A DNA stretch of 64,000 nt from Chrysogorgia sp. JL179-B06 (GCA_035772405.1 JAYKKM010000439.1:3014501-3078500); one strand, 5' to 3'. Counted from the first letter of the stretch, positions 38,301 to 46,189 are shown. Numbers and translations are program-made. The notes: a model not told the origin generated them from the letters alone.

Positions 38301-41300
38301 AAGGTGTAACTCTATCATTCTTTCACATTAGACAAACTTAATTTGTGTTGCCAATGTCTTTAATGAAGGAAAGGAAGATGGAAGTGAGAGGGGAGGAAGG
38401 AACAATAGAAATGAAGGATGGATGAATGGAACTGGAAGGAGGAGGGATATTAATATTATATTGACATATAAGTTTTAATTCTCATGTGAATGTACATGTA
38501 TTTGCTTGATAATTATGTGATTACAATTGATAACATATTAAAGCATAGTATCCTTCTATATATCCACCACCACCTTACTATAAAATAACCTGGTTAATAA
38601 GTCATTTGTGGATAATTGTGGGTGACGGAAAGAGCGGTTTTCTGGAGGTAAGGGACCCCAGAAAAGCTGGGGAAGCGAAAGTCATGGTGAAGGTAAGAGC
38701 CCTCACCATTATGGACCTTGCTCTCCGTCGCCGGTGTGTACTTCACCGTGGGCAAAGTGTGGCCGAGGGGACACCACTTGAAACCGTCCCTATTTCTTTA
38801 TTAATAGATAGAAATTCTATGATTACAATTTTGTTTTTGTTCTTTCGTTCAGTTATTATAAAAAGAGTAGATTATATTTTTAACGATAAACCACTATATA
38901 TACAGAACTCGTGACTAGGCTCTTGGCAACGGCTTCCGTAGCTCAGTGGTCAGAGCACTGCACTAGCATCGCAAGGTCGCGGGTTCAATTCCAGCCGGAA
39001 GGCCTCTAAGTTGCATTTTTCGCAACTGGTCCCGGTTTGGTCTTAAAATGTATATATTCCAACACTCGAAATTTTCCTTCACCATAAATCCTTAGAACAT
39101 GTATGTTACACTTACAACTATGTTCCGCGTTCATTTTCAGAGGGCGCGGTGGGTGGGATAACTTTGTATGAATAACCGTAATAATATATTGATGCTTTGA
39201 CGAAGGCAGTCAAGACGAGAATGAGCTAGCCTGTTTTTTGGCATACCTTAAAGCTTATTGCCTTGGAATGTCCGGTTTGGTTAGACCCTATTAGATAATT
39301 TGTGCGAGCGCTTTTAGCAAATGTTAGGAGCGATAAGCGCGACAGACACAGGGGGTTGTCGGTAGATTGCGCTATTGCGTGAGAGTATTTTTAGATGTTG
39401 CTTCTAATTAATCCCAATTTATCAAGTTGATATAAATTGGCGCTATACAGTACACACATATGTATTATACAAAATCTACAGTAATTATACCTGAAATTAT
39501 CTCTTCAAAAACATCTTCTTTCACTGCATCTTTTTGCATAAGCATCTGTTTAACATTATATTTATGCCAATCTAGTTTAAAATGAGCTCTCTATAATTAC
39601 AAAACAAAAATGGAAAACAAAATATTAACAGAAATAAAATATACATGTAGATCCCGAAATGACGTCACTATAGGTAGTAAAATTTGAAATTAAAATCAGC
39701 TGTTATTTCTAAAATAAAGCATTATTGTAAGAGTTAGGGTTAGTATTAGGTGTAGGGTAAGGGGTAGGATTAATTAGGATTATGTTTTGAGTTCGGGATA
39801 CTTATATGAAACGTCAGCCACAAAAATGGTATAGCTGCTATCACAATAGAGAAAAATGACAAATGAAAGAATGGAATAAAAAAGAATCAATCATTAGCTA
39901 CTATTTAAAATATCTAAAACAAATAAATAATTAATATATAACTTTTTCATATATTTAAAAAGTTTATAATATAGTATTCTGATTAAACCTTATTTTTTGG
40001 CACACTCAGATAAAATGTTAATTTAATACATGTACTTTGTGATATAAAATAGCAATATATTAATCTACTATATATTATAAATATTTAATAATTAAAATTA
40101 CACAGGCATATATTAAAATAATTAAACATTCAAGGGGGTTACCTGCTCTTCAAGCTTATCAAAATTGATTCTACATAAAGTACATGATTTGCCATCATTT
40201 GAAATATTCCATGTTTGTTTCAGTGTATCTGCAAAAAGTTTATTAAATATATACTGTAAACTAAATCATTAACATGATTATAAATAACTAGCCTCAATGC
40301 AGGCTTGTTAATTCCTTTTTAAGATCCCAAATCAAGACCAGTGCTTCAGTGTAAAATACAATTCTGAGTATTAAAATACAATATAATAATTATAAAGTAA
40401 ATAGTTTGAACCTACTGTAGGAGTATCATTAAATGTGTGAAGTTGATCGTCCAGGTTGTTGTAGTCTTGAGAAAGACTATTGTTGGTGACTGACGTTTCG
40501 ACGGCCTCAGCGGCAGTCGCCTTCAGAGTCAAAAGTAAAGTAAAGCGTGTTTGTCATGGCAACAACCTGGATGAACAACTTTGACGCGTCTAATAATAAT
40601 TATTGTAAATTAAACTATAAATAAAGTACTGGTTCAGAGTAATTATAAACATTAAAATGCAGATAATTGTTTTTGTATGTCATACATACACTCAATGCTA
40701 TTATCAATGGGTATAATTACTGATTTGGCATATAAATGCATGTACTCAGCGGCATAGCCAAGGGATCCTCATTCCAAGAAAATATTTTAGTTGTAAAAAG
40801 GTTTTGGGCTGGCAAGTCACAACTCCCACAACCAACTTAACTACTTAAGCCCCAGGCTTAGAACGCATGTGGCCTGTGGGCACTAGGGCCTGTGACTGTA
40901 CTGCACTACCGTGCACGTACCACTGTAGGTGTAGCCATGTAGGTTATTCTGTGAGTGTGACAGTCTGCATGTGTAGCTATACACAAGTACACAACTGCCT
41001 AAATTCTAAAGATAAAAGATTATATTCAATTCAATGGATTTTGCTATAGTGCTATACTAGCAAATTGCTAGGCCCGGGTTTATTAACGATTGTTTTAGAC
41101 TTTTAGTCCTGCGAAACGTAGTGCAACCATCATGTTGTCGAAGAAATTATTTGGCCTCCTTATCGATGGATCCATGAAAGGTTGGAATTATTTCCAGGTC
41201 TGGGGGGGGGGGGGGGCTAGGGCCCCATCTACACATTTGGCCCTCCCAGTCCCTGAATGTCTGATGCTAAATTCAAGTAAGAACTTTTGTTTCTTTGAAA

Positions 41301-44300
41301 TTTGAACTGCATTGAATGCAAATATTGTGATCCATGGTTATTTATCTTGTTGTCAGACTTTAACAGGATGGTCCAGGACTCTGTATACAAATTAGTCTTG
41401 CTATCAATTTTATTTAAAACAATTTAACCGGCCAGTGCAGATAATTTTTTCGGGAAAATTCCTCTCAGAAATCATGGGAAATGCCCTCACAGGGATTTGA
41501 AAATTCAAAATTTTCTAGGGGCCTGCCCCCATACCCCCTAATTCTAATCTAACTGCACCCCCAAAATCTCCATTGCTCCCCCCAAATTTTGATCCTAGCT
41601 ACGCCACTGCATGTACTGCCAAAATAGTATGTTAGGACCATGCATGGTTAATGTCTTTACATTTCACTCATTGATAAAGGGCGGCCTTTGCTCAAAACAT
41701 TACACCTCTTATTTTGGCAGTATGTCAAAAAGTTTAAACATGGAGTGATCGCATAAAAGGGGAAGCCCATCCTCCTCGAAACAATGGAGTCTTTGAAATT
41801 TTAAAAATCAATTCAAACAATGGAGTCTCGAAACAATGGAAATTTTGTTGTTTTGATTACTTCTAATTTCTCATTGTTTCCTGACCAATCACAGTAATTG
41901 AACTAATTATGATTGGCACGGTGAGCATCTCACCACCAATATATGCAAGCACTCCATGTTTAAGAGTATCCATTTCTATATACATGTGATCAAATATAAA
42001 AAAAAGTTGGATTCTTTTCTTAAAAGTTAAAAGCAACTTAGGAAAATACTGGGTATCTTGTACTGTACAGTAACAGGTACAAGTTTTGTTGTAAGAGCTC
42101 TTTATATTATTATAATTATAAGCACAAAAATTATAATATACCACTTGATAGTAACGTCAGTCTTCTCTGTCTGCTATTATTTGATTTCCTAATTGAATTC
42201 CGGGCAGGATACCAGGGATACTGGGCGGGAGACCCGGGATGCCGGGCGGGATACCTGGGATGCCGGGCGGGAGACCCGGGATCCCGGGCGGGAGACCCGA
42301 TTGGGGGACTCAGAACAGACAGAAGACAACTGGTGAAGAGAACCAATGAATATCCAACAACGCATATAGCAGATAATTAGTTTAGGAATTTGAACAAGAA
42401 AAAATATAGCTATTATTTAAAAACTAAAAACTATTATTTTACTGAGACATTAATATAAATGTATAATTGTTACTTACAGTAACTCTTTCCTGTCCGGCCC
42501 AGACAAAAGGGGTCATAGAAGACCCCCGAAATCGTCAATCGAAAAATACGGCACACGGTAACGCAAGATTAAAAATTGAAATTCCACAGGCGCCAGGCAC
42601 ATGAGATCCACTCACATGCCAAATTTGATTTGATTTTATAAACAACTCTGCGATTGGTGGCATTTTGAATTTTCATGATGCTACGCAGGTGTGCAACATG
42701 GCCTTTTCTAGAAAAATGGAAGTTTTTCAACCTGATTTATGATAATTAATGCTAATTTATATTAACAAATGTGTCTTAATTGTTCGGAAAATTCAAAAGT
42801 ATTGGTAACAGCCGGTTTATTGGGCTTTCAGAAAAGGTATAGGTTTCGCAACAGTTATGGATATTTCCAGAGATATCAATAGAACAAAGAGGTTGTTCAA
42901 TTTTGGATGTTTTTCAGCCGGACAGGAAAGAGTTAATTATAACTGTAATTATTAGGTATACATGTACTGTATATCATATATTAACATGTTTATAACATAC
43001 TAAATTTTAACTCTTTGGTCTTATATTAATGTATATATTTTTAAAGTGTTTATTTCCAATAGCAAGTTAGTTAAATATTTATTTGAATGTACATATCATA
43101 TATGTTGAACTAGTTTACCAATTATTTTAAAAAAGTAGCAATAGTTTCATGAACTAATTAAAATGTTTATTTTAGAGAATTAGAGTTAAAAGTTTTATTT
43201 TGTTACAATTAATACAATACAGTATATCTCTGTGCAGTTTAGGAAACCTTGTTTCCATGATCTGCCTTTCTAAGAGTCCCAGGTGGAATTCCCATATTCC
43301 ACATAATAAAATCTCCCATACAAATTTTTGTATGTATGTATTACTGTAAAATCCTAGGAGGGATCCCATTTCAAAGTCCCAGGCGACATTACCCGAGATC
43401 GCAGGCGGGATTACCTGGGATCCCAAGTGGGATTTACCCTAACCTGTAGTGGTGGGCGATATATCGAAAAAGTATCGATACTTTCAATACTCGCAAATTA
43501 TGCAAAAGAGAGTATCGATACTTTCCTAAAATATCGATCATTTCGATACTAATGTCAAGTTGTCATGTGATGCATGGCCAACCATGGATTTTTCAGGGAA
43601 GGAAGATGTGAATGGTGAAACATAAACAAAGCCTTATAAACAGGTATATGTGAAAAAGTGAAACATATTTACAAAGCCTTATATTAATAGACCAGTTCGG
43701 CAGTACCATGGATCAGGGGTTGTGTTATCAGGACAAATTTGCATTATTTTGAAAATAAATACTTGACCCGTGCAGTCATAAGTCAACTAATTTTTCCTGA
43801 TTACCCATGATCCACTGGTGCTGCTGAACTCCTCTATACTGTATGTATGTATAAATAATATGTCAAAAAGTGAAAATTATACCTATTGTGAGGCTTATGT
43901 GCTTATACAGTTATTAGATATAGAAATTGTTATGACAAAATAATTTATCACATAAATTATTCTACATAACTACAGTATACATGTACTATGTTTTTAAGTA
44001 TCGATATCGAAAAAGTATCGAAACAGTGGTATCGATGAAAAAGTAGTTGGTATCGTATCGAAGGTGAAATACCAGTATTGCCCACCAATACTAACCTGCG
44101 ATCCCCCCTTCGCCTCCCCCCTAGGAAAAGAAAGCCTGATTGCAGGTTAGATTTACCCGGGAGCCCGGGCAGGATCCTTTTCCAAATTTTTAAGCACAAA
44201 CAAATTTAATAACAATCATGATGAACATATACAGTAAATTACTCGTGCATGGATGTTTGGATGTCATGAATACGTCTTCAAATTCTATACTATATAGAAT

Positions 44301-44649
44301 ATGTAAATGAAAAATGTAAATCTGCTTTTTTTCTAACAGGAATATTAAGCTTTACTGTTTGCATTCAGGGAAAGGTACAATTTGATGAGGACACACAGAC
44401 TATACTGTACAGTACCTGTATATACTATAGTATATATTATCTTGAAAATTAACTCAAATCTTTATATTCACTTCAACGAGCATATCTACCTTCAGATGTA
44501 TTTCCATCTTGACTTATATCCCTCATACGTTTGGTTTCCACAGTTTCATCAGTTAAAATTTTAATTCCATTATGATATATATAGCTCTCAGTTTCTTTTG
44601 AATCAAACAGGCTGAATTGTTTGATCGACATTAATATTCCATTGACCAT
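19138..44649 (-). CDS. ANKZF1: ANKZF1/Vms1 orthologue, 15 coding exons, complete
   Basis: It releases nascent chains from tRNA on stalled 60S ribosomes in ribosome quality control and binds p97/VCP (known for ANKZF1/Vms1). Exons: 44649 or 44631-44490, 40228-40143, 39590-39491, 37947-37718, 36914-36799, 35254-35150, 34686-34638, 31792-31669, 29876-29778, 27387-27115, 25884-25572, 24439-24328, 23348-23148, 22535-22507, 19264-19138. All junctions are GT-AG and all phases agree. From the ATG at 44631 the sum is 2,106 nt, giving 701 aa (707 from 44649; human protein 726). Residues: C2H2 C63, C66, H79, H85; VLRF1 about 110-350 with Q247; linker 351-441; ankyrin about 515-575; coiled coil 584-650; VIM 648-658; treble clef 663-692. 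No frameshift or stop was found. The start choice is open, since neither ATG has a strong context. AATAAA lies about 10 nt after the stop. Confidence 0.93.
19445..19949. mobile_element. TTAA-flanked fold-back MITE, family A copy 1
   Basis: TTAA stands at 19445-19448 and 19946-19949. The ends are AGGGTCACTCCGGCCC and the complement of it. The arms of about 190 bp share CAAATACAAATGTAGTTCAT, AAAGATCTTACTG and TTAGTTAAGAAGAT. Two TGACGTCA-type motifs lie in the arms. It is in ANKZF1 downstream/terminal sequence within intron 14. Copies 2 and 3 are at 32036 and 60191. Confidence 0.85.
20045..20213 (+). repeat. dispersed ~170-bp repeat, copy 2 of 3
   Basis: It matches 838-995 block by block, with an extra AATCATTTGTG insertion that the third copy (50482-50652) also has. 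Confidence 0.75.
20998..21302 (+). mobile_element. fold-back element with internal tRNA-like sequence
   Basis: The ends are inverted copies: TTTACTACTCAAGCTTTAAT.GC and GC.TTAAAGCTTGAGTAGCAAA, continuing to CCCCAGAC and GTCTGGGG. Beside the right arm, 21176-21247 is tRNA-like, with A box TAGCTCAATGGTTAGAG and B box GAGTTCGATTCCCG. It is not a functional tRNA: the acceptor stem is not formed and it is fused to the arm. Confidence 0.65.
21660..22325. mobile_element. fold-back element, copy 1
   Basis: The left arm (21690-21830) and right arm (22165-22310) are inverted: TATAGGCGACAGA..ACTATCTG against CAGATATTCTCTGTCGTCTATA, and CAGTTGTTGAAGG against CCTTCGACAAATG. The loop holds the CCCTAA-like tract. 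A shorter related copy is at 23505-23765. Confidence 0.65.
21955..22016 (-). repeat. degenerate telomere-like (CCCTAA)n tract
   Basis: It reads CCTAACCCTAACCGTCACCC and TAACCCTAATCCTAATC. It is interstitial and imperfect, in the loop of a fold-back element. A shorter tract of the other strand is at 59597-59623. Confidence 0.7.
22682..22873 (-). CDS. 63-codon ORF in ANKZF1 intron 13, unrecognised
   Basis: It lies between exons 13 and 14, on the same strand as ANKZF1. It starts [20 protein letters not shown] and ends [19 protein letters not shown], then TGA. The composition looks protein-like (balanced, Gly-Lys-Val-Tyr turn, no low complexity) in AT-rich DNA, and no repeat overlaps it. AATAAA-like signals follow within 30 nt of the stop. 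It has no splice signals that fit the ANKZF1 frames. It might be a nested small gene, an intronless retrocopy or chance. I recognise no family. Confidence 0.35.
   Translation of the reverse strand: MSGRSLSDKQTRAEDERIFYMAYQMNTHKCSYLSTILKNQAVFVEIEGKVYVNQDESLSDLKH
23395..23510 (-). mobile_element. tRNA-derived SINE, truncated copy
   Basis: Minus-strand blocks: GCACTAGCATCGCGGGTTCAA-type B box region, GGAAGGCCTTGAAGTTGCAT, TTTTCGCAACTGGTCCCGG, then AATGTATATATTCCAACA. It is broken at its head by the fold-back element at 23505. Confidence 0.75.
23505..23765. mobile_element. fold-back element, copy 2
   Basis: Arms TATATAAGCGACAAAGACTAT.T and A.A.ATCATCTGTCGTCTATAGT flank TTCGTAATTTAGAACCACCG. It is related to 21660-22325 and inserted into a SINE. 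Confidence 0.6.
23820..24013 (-). mobile_element. tRNA-derived SINE, full-length copy
   Basis: On the minus strand: CGGAACTCGTGACTAGGCTC, then the tRNA-like CCGTAGCTCAGTGGTCGGAG (A box), GCGGGTTCAATTCCAG (B box), then the body GTTGCATTTTTCGCAACTGG and CTATAAATCCTTAGAATAT. The A box to B box spacing fits pol III promoters. Confidence 0.8.
24085..24205 (-). mobile_element. tRNA-derived SINE, 5'-truncated copy
   Basis: It carries the same body as 23820-24013, broken at CGGGTTCAATTCCAT. A tandem neighbour arrangement of three copies lies within 0.8 kb of intron 12. Confidence 0.75.
24328..27387 (-). CDS. ANKZF1: ANKZF1 exons 10-12: charged linker and ankyrin repeats
   Basis: Exon 10 (273 nt) encodes a Lys/Glu/Ser-rich linker ending [16 protein letters not shown], probably disordered. 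Exon 11 (313 nt) starts [20 protein letters not shown] and ends in an ankyrin repeat, [20 protein letters not shown] then EAGADPTIK. Exon 12 (112 nt) continues [20 protein letters not shown] then [17 protein letters not shown], strongly conserved in the family. Confidence 0.92.
24660..24980. repeat. tandem repeat, ~140-bp unit, 2.3 copies
   Basis: The unit runs from GATTTCGATTACGCGAATAT through TTTCTATTGTATAAATTGA to AAAGTCACTCGCGCGACTAT. Each unit is itself hairpin-prone, since ATATAGTCGCG at the start complements CGCGACTATAT at the end. Confidence 0.8.
25137..25525. mobile_element. TTAA-type fold-back MITE, right end lost
   Basis: The left flank is TTAA at 25137-25140, followed by AGGGGAACTGTACCCC. 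Inner arms: TTTTTATTC.TGTATTTTATGCTTCTGGACGCC against GGCGTCCAGAAGCATCAAATACGAG. Two TGACGTCA motifs lie in mirrored positions (25357, 25388). It ends about 50 bp before exon 11's donor. Confidence 0.65.
26007..26336. mobile_element. near-perfect 330-bp palindromic MITE
   Basis: Arms of about 140 bp with a loop of about 45 bp. The left arm includes TTTGTAATCTATGGATTCTC, GTCAGCTGAAAATTTCATC and AAAGTTGACGGAAATGACG. The right arm repeats them inverted with only a handful of changes. TTAA on the left and TTATAA on the right point to a TTAA-target family. Confidence 0.8.
27838..28775 (+). repeat. tandem duplication of a ~470-bp fold-back-bearing unit
   Basis: The units 27838-28300 and 28312-28775 both read ATCGTGAGCGGGCG, ATTGGCTGC, GGAATCCTAAAT, CTGGAAATAACT, TTTACCGAACTAA, TGTTATTTACC, CCTCGGCCTGCGGCCTCGGG and GGTAAATAACATATATATAT in order. 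The last part of each unit is an inverted repeat (TGTTATTTACC/GGTAAATAACA). It lies in intron 9. Confidence 0.8.
29640..29745 (+). repeat. dispersed ~90-bp repeat, copy 1
   Basis: TTCGGTTTTATCGCACAAA, CTTGGTCTGTACGAAAACCT and CAGGCAAA recur at 62930-63015 in the same order and orientation. Confidence 0.7.
29778..36914 (-). CDS. ANKZF1: ANKZF1 exons 5-9: VLRF1 release domain
   Basis: Exon 5 encodes [17 protein letters not shown]. Exon 6 (35254-35150) encodes [19 protein letters not shown], with the glutamine that in Vms1/ANKZF1 is required for peptidyl-tRNA cleavage (Q247 here). Exon 7 is only 49 nt (34686-34638) and gives [16 protein letters not shown]. Exon 8 (31792-31669) gives [20 protein letters not shown]. 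Exon 9 (29876-29778) gives [20 protein letters not shown]. All conserved VLRF1 blocks are present, so the domain should be active. The three introns between exons 5-6, 7-8 and 8-9 each hold a different large tandem array. Confidence 0.92.
30075..30528. mobile_element. TTAA-type fold-back MITE, family B
   Basis: The ends are AGGGACACTCCACCCC and GGATTGGAGTGTCCCT, with TTAA on the right and TGAA on the left (one change). The arms share AACAAGTGTTGCTTAAATGA, TTTATCGTATTTTTGT and ATTTTTGTTATGG-like blocks. It lies in intron 8, next to the 35-bp array. Confidence 0.75.
30590..31655. repeat. minisatellite, ~35-bp unit, about 28 copies (intron 8)
   Basis: The core unit is AAGTGAATGTGTACATCAGT followed by ATTGGTGACATAGCC. 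A longer ~45-bp form inserts TATTTAATTTCAGCCG. The two forms are interspersed in a partly higher-order pattern: the block near 30895-31110 recurs near 31140-31400. The array ends about 14 bp from the splice donor of ANKZF1 exon 8. Short minus-strand frames over it are artefacts. Confidence 0.9.
32036..32485. mobile_element. TTAA-flanked fold-back MITE, family A copy 2
   Basis: TTAA stands at 32036-32039 and 32482-32485. The ends are AGGGATACTCCAGCCAAAAT and its near-complement. It shares its interior with copies at 19445 and 60191. It lies in intron 7. Confidence 0.85.
32500..33110. other. intron 7 sequence, nothing assigned
   Basis: I see no exon, RNA gene or recognisable element between the MITE and the 60-bp array. 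Confidence 0.5.
33124..34338. repeat. satellite array, 60-bp unit, about 20 copies (intron 7)
   Basis: The unit is CCACTTGGGTAGTTTAGTAG, AACTTGAAATCACAGTGGAA, ACACTCTCCCTCCCAAATAT. About 16 central copies are nearly identical, while the outermost three on the left and one on the right are diverged (for example CCACTTGTGGTG). Three adjacent units share a GTTTTGTAG variant. Because 60 is divisible by 3, long frames stay open on both strands. They are not genes. Confidence 0.95.
35440..36712. repeat. minisatellite, 16-bp unit, about 79 copies (intron 5)
   Basis: The unit is GCTGCACATGCACGGT. Common variants are TGTACATGCACGGTTC, CATACACGG and GCTCATGCACGG. Indels occur near 36100 (GGGATG), 36390 and 36528. 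Twelve of 16 bases alternate purine and pyrimidine. Intron 5 is 1,544 bp and the array fills about 1,270 bp of it. Open frames of 250-450 codons on both strands are artefacts of the period. Confidence 0.95.
37718..44649 (-). CDS. ANKZF1: ANKZF1 exons 1-4: N-terminus and C2H2 finger
   Basis: Exon 1 (to 44490) encodes the family start [12 protein letters not shown]. Exon 2 (40228-40143) carries [15 protein letters not shown], and exon 3 (39590-39491) [15 protein letters not shown], so the finger C-x2-C-x12-H-x5-H is split by a phase-0 intron. Exon 4 (37947-37718) begins [18 protein letters not shown], an acidic Ser-rich stretch found at the same place in the human protein, and then enters the VLRF1 fold ([20 protein letters not shown]). 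In Vms1 the finger contacts the 60S subunit (established for the family). Intron 1 is 4.3 kb and contains two hAT-type elements, a TIR MITE and a GC-rich minisatellite. Confidence 0.9.
37974..38363. mobile_element. fold-back MITE in ANKZF1 intron 3
   Basis: The outer ends AATGACATTGGCAACA and TGTTGCCAATGTCTTT are inverted. The arms continue with ATGATAGAGT.ACACCTTTT, TGAAATATTT and GATGGTCT.TGACGTCAGGTG, each complemented on the right. The loop of about 80 bp is AT-rich. It begins 27 bp upstream of exon 4's acceptor. Confidence 0.8.
38889..39100 (+). mobile_element. tRNA-derived SINE, full-length plus-strand copy
   Basis: The tRNA-like head at 38931-39004 has A box GTAGCTCAGTGGTCAGAGC and B box CGGGTTCAATTCC, and its outer ends GGCTTCCG and CCGGAAGGCC pair like an acceptor stem. 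The body TTGCATTTTTCGCAACTGGT and ending CATAAATCCTTAGAA match the three minus-strand copies at 23.4-24.2 kb. Confidence 0.8.
40441..40592. mobile_element. short TIR element
   Basis: TGATCGTCCAGGTTGTTG at the left and CAACAACCTGGATGAACA at the right are inverted. Between them, GACTGACGTTTCGACGGCCT and CTTCAGAGTC form a motif common in animal MITEs. It is in intron 1. Confidence 0.6.
40739..41617. mobile_element. hAT-type non-autonomous element with exact 8-bp TSD
   Basis: CATGTACT is duplicated exactly at 40739-40746 and 41610-41617. The termini are CAGCGGCATAGCCAAGG and the complement CCTAGCTACGCCACTG. Length is 863 bp with no transposase frame. A run of 15 G lies at 41202-41216. An 8-bp duplication with CAG..CTG ends is the hAT signature (family knowledge). 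Confidence 0.85.
41730..41965. mobile_element. possible small TIR element
   Basis: AAACATGGAGTG at 41737-41748 and CACTCCATGTTT at 41948-41959 are inverted. In between, AAACAATGGAGTC is repeated three times. Evidence is limited to the short ends. Confidence 0.4.
42205..42303. repeat. GC-rich minisatellite, ~22-bp unit, 4-5 copies
   Basis: The unit is like GGGCGGGAGACCCGGGATGCC. Related degenerate units reappear at 43378-43436 and 44150-44177, on the far sides of two MITEs, so the array appears to have been split by insertions. Confidence 0.75.
42480..42935. mobile_element. MITE with perfect 19-bp TIRs
   Basis: TAACTCTTTCCTGTCCGGC (42480-42498) and its exact complement (42917-42935) bound 456 bp of non-coding DNA. 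No unambiguous target duplication is visible. Confidence 0.85.
43439..44098. mobile_element. hAT-type MITE with exact 8-bp TSD
   Basis: CTAACCTG is duplicated at 43439-43446 and 44091-44098. The termini are TAGTGGTGGGCGATA and TATTGCCCACCAATA. The subterminal regions are packed with TATCGATA/AAGTATCGA motifs in both orientations. 644 bp, no coding frame. It is in intron 1. Confidence 0.88.
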
Positions 44650-44689
44650 TAATATTCGTGATGTATCTCTATGTGTAGTCGGTATGTCG

Positions 44690-45066
44690 CAGACACGATA
44701 TTTGAAGTACGCAAACCAAAAAGAAAAAGGATAACCAAATACAGTGTGCAAAACAGAGCTATACAATTGCTAAAAATAATAATTTAGTAATAATTCAGTA
44801 TTAAATATAATAATTCTTTTTCCAAATTAATGACCAAATTCGTTCGATTCGGTAATTTTTCGATTCATGACTACCGCTGAATCGACGGCTGAATCTAAGG
44901 CTCATGAATCGAACGCTATTATACAGGTATTACCAGGGCGCTTATATACTAAGCGCCCTGGGTATTACTGAATTATTATTATGAGCAATTACATAACTCT
45001 GTTTTGCACACTGTATTTGGTTATACTTTTTCTTTTTGGTTTGCGTACTTCAAATATCGTGTCTGA
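44690..45066. repeat. inverted duplication of the ANKZF1 5' flank
   Basis: The arms 44690-44800 and 44966-45066 are about 93 percent identical in inverted orientation (ACGATATTTGAAGTACGCAA, ACCAAATACAGTGTGCAAAA). The left arm ends about 40 nt upstream of the first ANKZF1 ATG. Between the arms, 44933-44964 is a perfect hairpin, ACCAGGGCGCTTA-TATAC-TAAGCGCCCTGG. Confidence 0.8.
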
Positions 45067-45119
45067 GAAAACCCGTTAGGCGGGGGGTTAGGATTAGAAA
45101 CTCATTAGAAAACTCTCAC

Positions 45120-45985
45120 GAAGTACTTATCCAACTGTCGGGAAAAGCCGTTGACCACTACATACCGTAACCCAGGCTTTTCTCGCTACTGCTAAAATCT
45201 AGCAGATTTTTAATTATAAGCGTTGCTAATGGATTACAAAGGGTTTGTTGACATTTTATTAGTCAAAATATGACTGACAGGTCACTTCTTTGGTCATTTA
45301 TTTCTTTCGAGATTATGTCGATAATAACGATACATCATTATTCTCCTAAAAAATTGTTCTCCTACAAGTCTTCTGGCGACTTTTCCAACGCTGTCGCCTT
45401 TGTCGCAGCGTTGACGATGTAAAGTTTATAGAATACCCGTCCACTTGGCAGAAATACAAACCAGGTTGCTCTAAAATCTCTTTAAATATAATGTCGAAGG
45501 TTTATTTTGTGTATACTTGTTGATAGTTAGCAAATTAAATAAGGTTTTAAAACGATCGGAAACAATTGCCTATGATGAACTTTCCGTAATTACTGTCAAC
45601 ATTTGATAATATCAAAACTCAATTTGCTTGGCTTTTTGCGTTGAAAATTGATGATCATAAAATCCCGCCGACGATAACCGTCTGATCTGGTCATGGATTA
45701 AAGAAATAACCTACGAATAACCTACGAATCGCATTGCATTCTTTGGCGAACAACAACATTGGCAACAGATGGAAAATATTTAGGGAAAACTGCAACAACA
45801 TCTTTACAATACACGCTTGTGGTAACAACAACGTGAAGACTTCAAAGGAAAAACCATCGGTGAACGCATCGGTCAACTCAACGTGTTTAAGAATAAGAAT
45901 CGTTTAGCAGATCACGTGACCAGCGTCCTTCAGCGAGTCGGGAAAAGCCTGGGTACGAGGTTACAACATGAACCCTTGCAACAAC
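45120..45985 (-). repeat. dispersed ~860-bp repeat, copy 2
   Basis: It matches 12960-13825 in inverse orientation. Blocks on this strand include GATCTGGTCATGGATTAAAG, CGCATTGCATTCTTTGGCG and ACGTGAAGACTTCAAAGGAA. It stands outside any gene, right of ANKZF1. Confidence 0.75.
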
Positions 45986-46189
45986 AAAAGCGAATCGACA
46001 ACACGACTCGAGATGGACTAAATAAAACGCGTTTCCGCGTCACGAATCGGCCCTACGATACCAGTTGTGAATTATGTCCCCTCCTAACTCCATAAAAATG
46101 TTCATGTGGTCTTCTCTAAGCGCGTGTATTCTAGGCATCCGGGACTCCCGGGGCATGCTCCTCCGGAACATTTTTTATTTCTAGGCAGC

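Noticed and set aside
38606..38914. 102-codon plus-strand frame starting [15 protein letters not shown]
   Set aside because: It lies in an ANKZF1 intron, runs into the SINE and turns into low-complexity AT sequence. No family resemblance.
38931..39004. Candidate functional tRNA gene
   Set aside because: The anticodon stem does not pair well and the sequence is followed by a SINE body shared with three other copies.
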